Source of the DNA: Devosia sp. YR412
GTDB lineage: Bacteria > Pseudomonadota > Alphaproteobacteria > Rhizobiales > Devosiaceae
Reading direction: 5' to 3'
NCBI RefSeq assembly: GCF_900110945.1
Contig: NZ_FOFL01000002.1
Location: 922,446 to 986,445, forward strand
DNA: 64,000 nucleotides
Shown piece by piece: positions 62,593 through 64,000 of the stretch. The notes under the pieces are model-generated. The model was not told the DNA's origin. It worked only from the letters and a program-made list of their open reading frames with translations, and did not search any database. Both the position numbers and the translations under genes were made by a program. The stretch's first letter is position 1. Each line of letters starts with the position of its first letter.

Positions 62593-63579
62593 CTACCTAT
62601 TCCGCGTCATCAGATGGCGTTCCCACCAGTATGCCGAATCCACGATCTCGCGCAGGTCATCATGCTGCGGCACCCAGCCCAAAAGGCGCCGCACTTTCTC
62701 ACCCGTCGCGGTGATCGACGCCGGATCGCCCGCACGACGCGGACCTTCGTCTGCCCGCAGGTTGACGCCCGAAACCTCGCGCACGGTCTCCACCACCTGC
62801 CGCACCGAATAGCCCTGGCCATAGGCGCAGTTGAGCGTCGTGCTCTCGCCGCCCTTGCGCAGATGCTTGAGCAGCAGCGCATGCGCCGCGATCAGGTCGG
62901 TGACATGGATATAGTCGCGCACGCAGGTACCATCCGGCGTTTCATAATCGGTGCCAAAAATATCCATCTTCTCGCGCTGGCCCAGCGCCACCTGCGCCGC
63001 AACCTTGATCAGATGCGTCGCCATTGGCGTCGACTGGCCGCTACGCTTGCCAGGATCGGCGCCCGCCACGTTGAAATAGCGCAGCACGCCATAGGTCATC
63101 GGATGGGCGGCCGCCACATCGGCCAGCATCCATTCGGTCATCAGCTTGGAGCGGCCATAGGGCGACATCGGGTTGAGCGGCGTGGTTTCCACCACCGGCG
63201 CCAGCCCGGTCATGCCATAGACGGCAGCCGTGGACGAGAAGATGAAATGCTTCACCCCGCCCTTGATCGCTGCTTCGATCAGGTTGCGCGAGGTGGCGGT
63301 ATTGTTGGCATAGTATTTCAGCGGATCGACCACCGATTCCGGCACCACGATCGAGCCGGCAAAATGCACGATCTCGGTAATCTGGTGCTTGTCGATCAGG
63401 CGGCGCACCAGCTCGATATCGCCGGCATTGCCGCTCTCGAATTCGGCGCGGCCATCGATCGCCCAGTCGAAACCGGTCACCAGATTGTCGAGCACGACGA
63501 CCTTTTCGCCGGCATCCGCCAGGTTGAGGACCATATGGCTACCAATGTAGCCTGCGCCGCCGGTGACCAGAACCGCCAT
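62593..63579 (-). CDS. galE: UDP-glucose 4-epimerase
   Basis: 328 residues of the extended SDR type: VTGGAGYIGSHMVLNL at the N-terminus, HFAGSIVVPESV, and the catalytic YGRSKLMTEWM. It interconverts UDP-glucose and UDP-galactose for surface polysaccharides. It diverges from galU with 95 bases between starts, so precursor and epimerase genes share a control region. Confidence 0.94.
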   Translation of the reverse strand: MAVLVTGGAGYIGSHMVLNLADAGEKVVVLDNLVTGFDWAIDGRAEFESGNAGDIELVRRLIDKHQITEIVHFAGSIVVPESVVDPLKYYANNTATSRNLIEAAIKGGVKHFIFSSTAAVYGMTGLAPVVETTPLNPMSPYGRSKLMTEWMLADVAAAHPMTYGVLRYFNVAGADPGKRSGQSTPMATHLIKVAAQVALGQREKMDIFGTDYETPDGTCVRDYIHVTDLIAAHALLLKHLRKGGESTTLNCAYGQGYSVRQVVETVREVSGVNLRADEGPRRAGDPASITATGEKVRRLLGWVPQHDDLREIVDSAYWWERHLMTRNR

Positions 63580-63674
63580 GAATTAACCTCGAATATCAGA
63601 TGCTTGTCGGTATAGATGCTAACCATGAGTGGTTGAGATAGCTTTACCCTCAGTGTCGCCATGGAGTGTATGCC

Positions 63675-64000
63675 GTGTCAAAGCGCGTGAGAACCGCCGT
63701 ATTTCCCGTTGCCGGTCTCGGAACCCGTTTCCTGCCGGCCACCAAGGCTTTGCCCAAGGAAATGCTGACGGTCGTTGACCGGCCGCTGATTCAATATGCC
63801 GTCGATGAAGCCCGCGAAGCCGGCATCGAGCATTTCGTCTTCGTCACCGGCCGCAACAAGGGCGTCATCGAAGACCATTTCGATCGCCAGTTCGAGCTGG
63901 AAACGACGCTGGAAGTCCGCGGCAAGACCCAGGCACTGCAGTCGCTGCGCCAGGATCTCCCCTCGGCTGGTCGCACCAGCTTCACCCGCCAGCAGGAGCC
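63675..64000 (+). CDS. galU: UTP-glucose-1-phosphate uridylyltransferase, N-terminal part (cut by window end)
   Basis: The first 108 residues are visible: [20 protein letters not shown], then [20 protein letters not shown] and [19 protein letters not shown]. The GxGTRxxPxTK nucleotide loop identifies GalU, which makes UDP-glucose. It starts at GTG 63675 behind GGAG. The frame is open to the last base. Confidence 0.95.
   Translation, partial: MSKRVRTAVFPVAGLGTRFLPATKALPKEMLTVVDRPLIQYAVDEAREAGIEHFVFVTGRNKGVIEDHFDRQFELETTLEVRGKTQALQSLRQDLPSAGRTSFTRQQE

Overview
The window is about 64 kb of GC-rich, densely packed bacterial chromosome. Gene content points to the alphaproteobacterial order Hyphomicrobiales, most likely the Devosia/Pelagibacterium group. 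The markers are gapR (DUF2312) next to a DUF1036 gene and pyk, cpdR divergent from an N-formylglutamate amidohydrolase with hisN nearby, a zinc-free 41-residue L36 ribosomal protein, GANTC (CcrM-type) sites in promoters, and many short palindromic repeats between genes. The order is well supported; the genus is inference. No prophage, integrase, transposase, CRISPR array or rRNA was seen. The window is cut inside dxs on the left and galU on the right.

Layout. 1-4.4 kb: end of dxs, then a lipid-linked sugar set (GT2-GtrA fusion, PIG-V-like mannosyltransferase, membrane-anchored partner) and a miniature flagellar-rod-like protein. 4.5-11 kb: gapR, DUF1036 protein, pyk, an SDR/SnoaL pair divergent from a LysR regulator, TM2 and SRPBCC proteins, rpmJ and a single-domain response regulator. 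11-16.5 kb: an oppABCDF-type peptide ABC operon. 16.6-25 kb: a fatty acid beta-oxidation locus, fadE-fadJ-fadI plus a 53-residue membrane protein, divergent from fadD and a MerR regulator. 25-32.3 kb: a YefM-YoeB toxin-antitoxin pair, a UVR-motif protein, a DNA-repair ligase with its partner nuclease, a PreP-like M16 protease and a BrnT-BrnA pair. 32.4-46.9 kb: aldo/keto reductase, GntR regulator with a Gfo/Idh oxidoreductase, small secreted proteins, a YbbAP-like ABC exporter, a HerA-like ATPase, an aldose epimerase, HrpB helicase, MsrB and an FMN-binding protein. 47-52.6 kb: two valine tRNAs, cpdR, N-formylglutamate amidohydrolase, hisN, a lysophospholipase-like hydrolase, Hsp20 and Dps. 53-64 kb: gltB-gltD, hpt, a DUF459 SGNH hydrolase, a lytic transglycosylase, galE and galU.

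Most genes are ordinary housekeeping; the interest is mainly in the non-coding sequence. (1) Three large hairpins of about 120-146 nt share an almost identical 47-48 nt cap. Their long arms differ completely in sequence yet remain self-complementary. Two of the three run into the stop codons of the chromosome and cell-cycle genes gapR and cpdR. (2) Sixteen-bp palindromes of the type TTGAC-N6-GTCAA, some degenerate, lie upstream of fadE, fadD and oppA and suggest a small shared regulon, possibly of the MerR protein encoded after fadD. (3) hsp20 has a sigma-32-like promoter and a ROSE-like RNA thermometer. (4) Both toxin-antitoxin modules have textbook operators embedded in their promoters. (5) The HerA-like ATPase gene and hpt share a near-identical upstream module with a CtrA-like box and GANTC sites.

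Coordinates were read by eye and folds were judged by hand. No database search or folding program was run.
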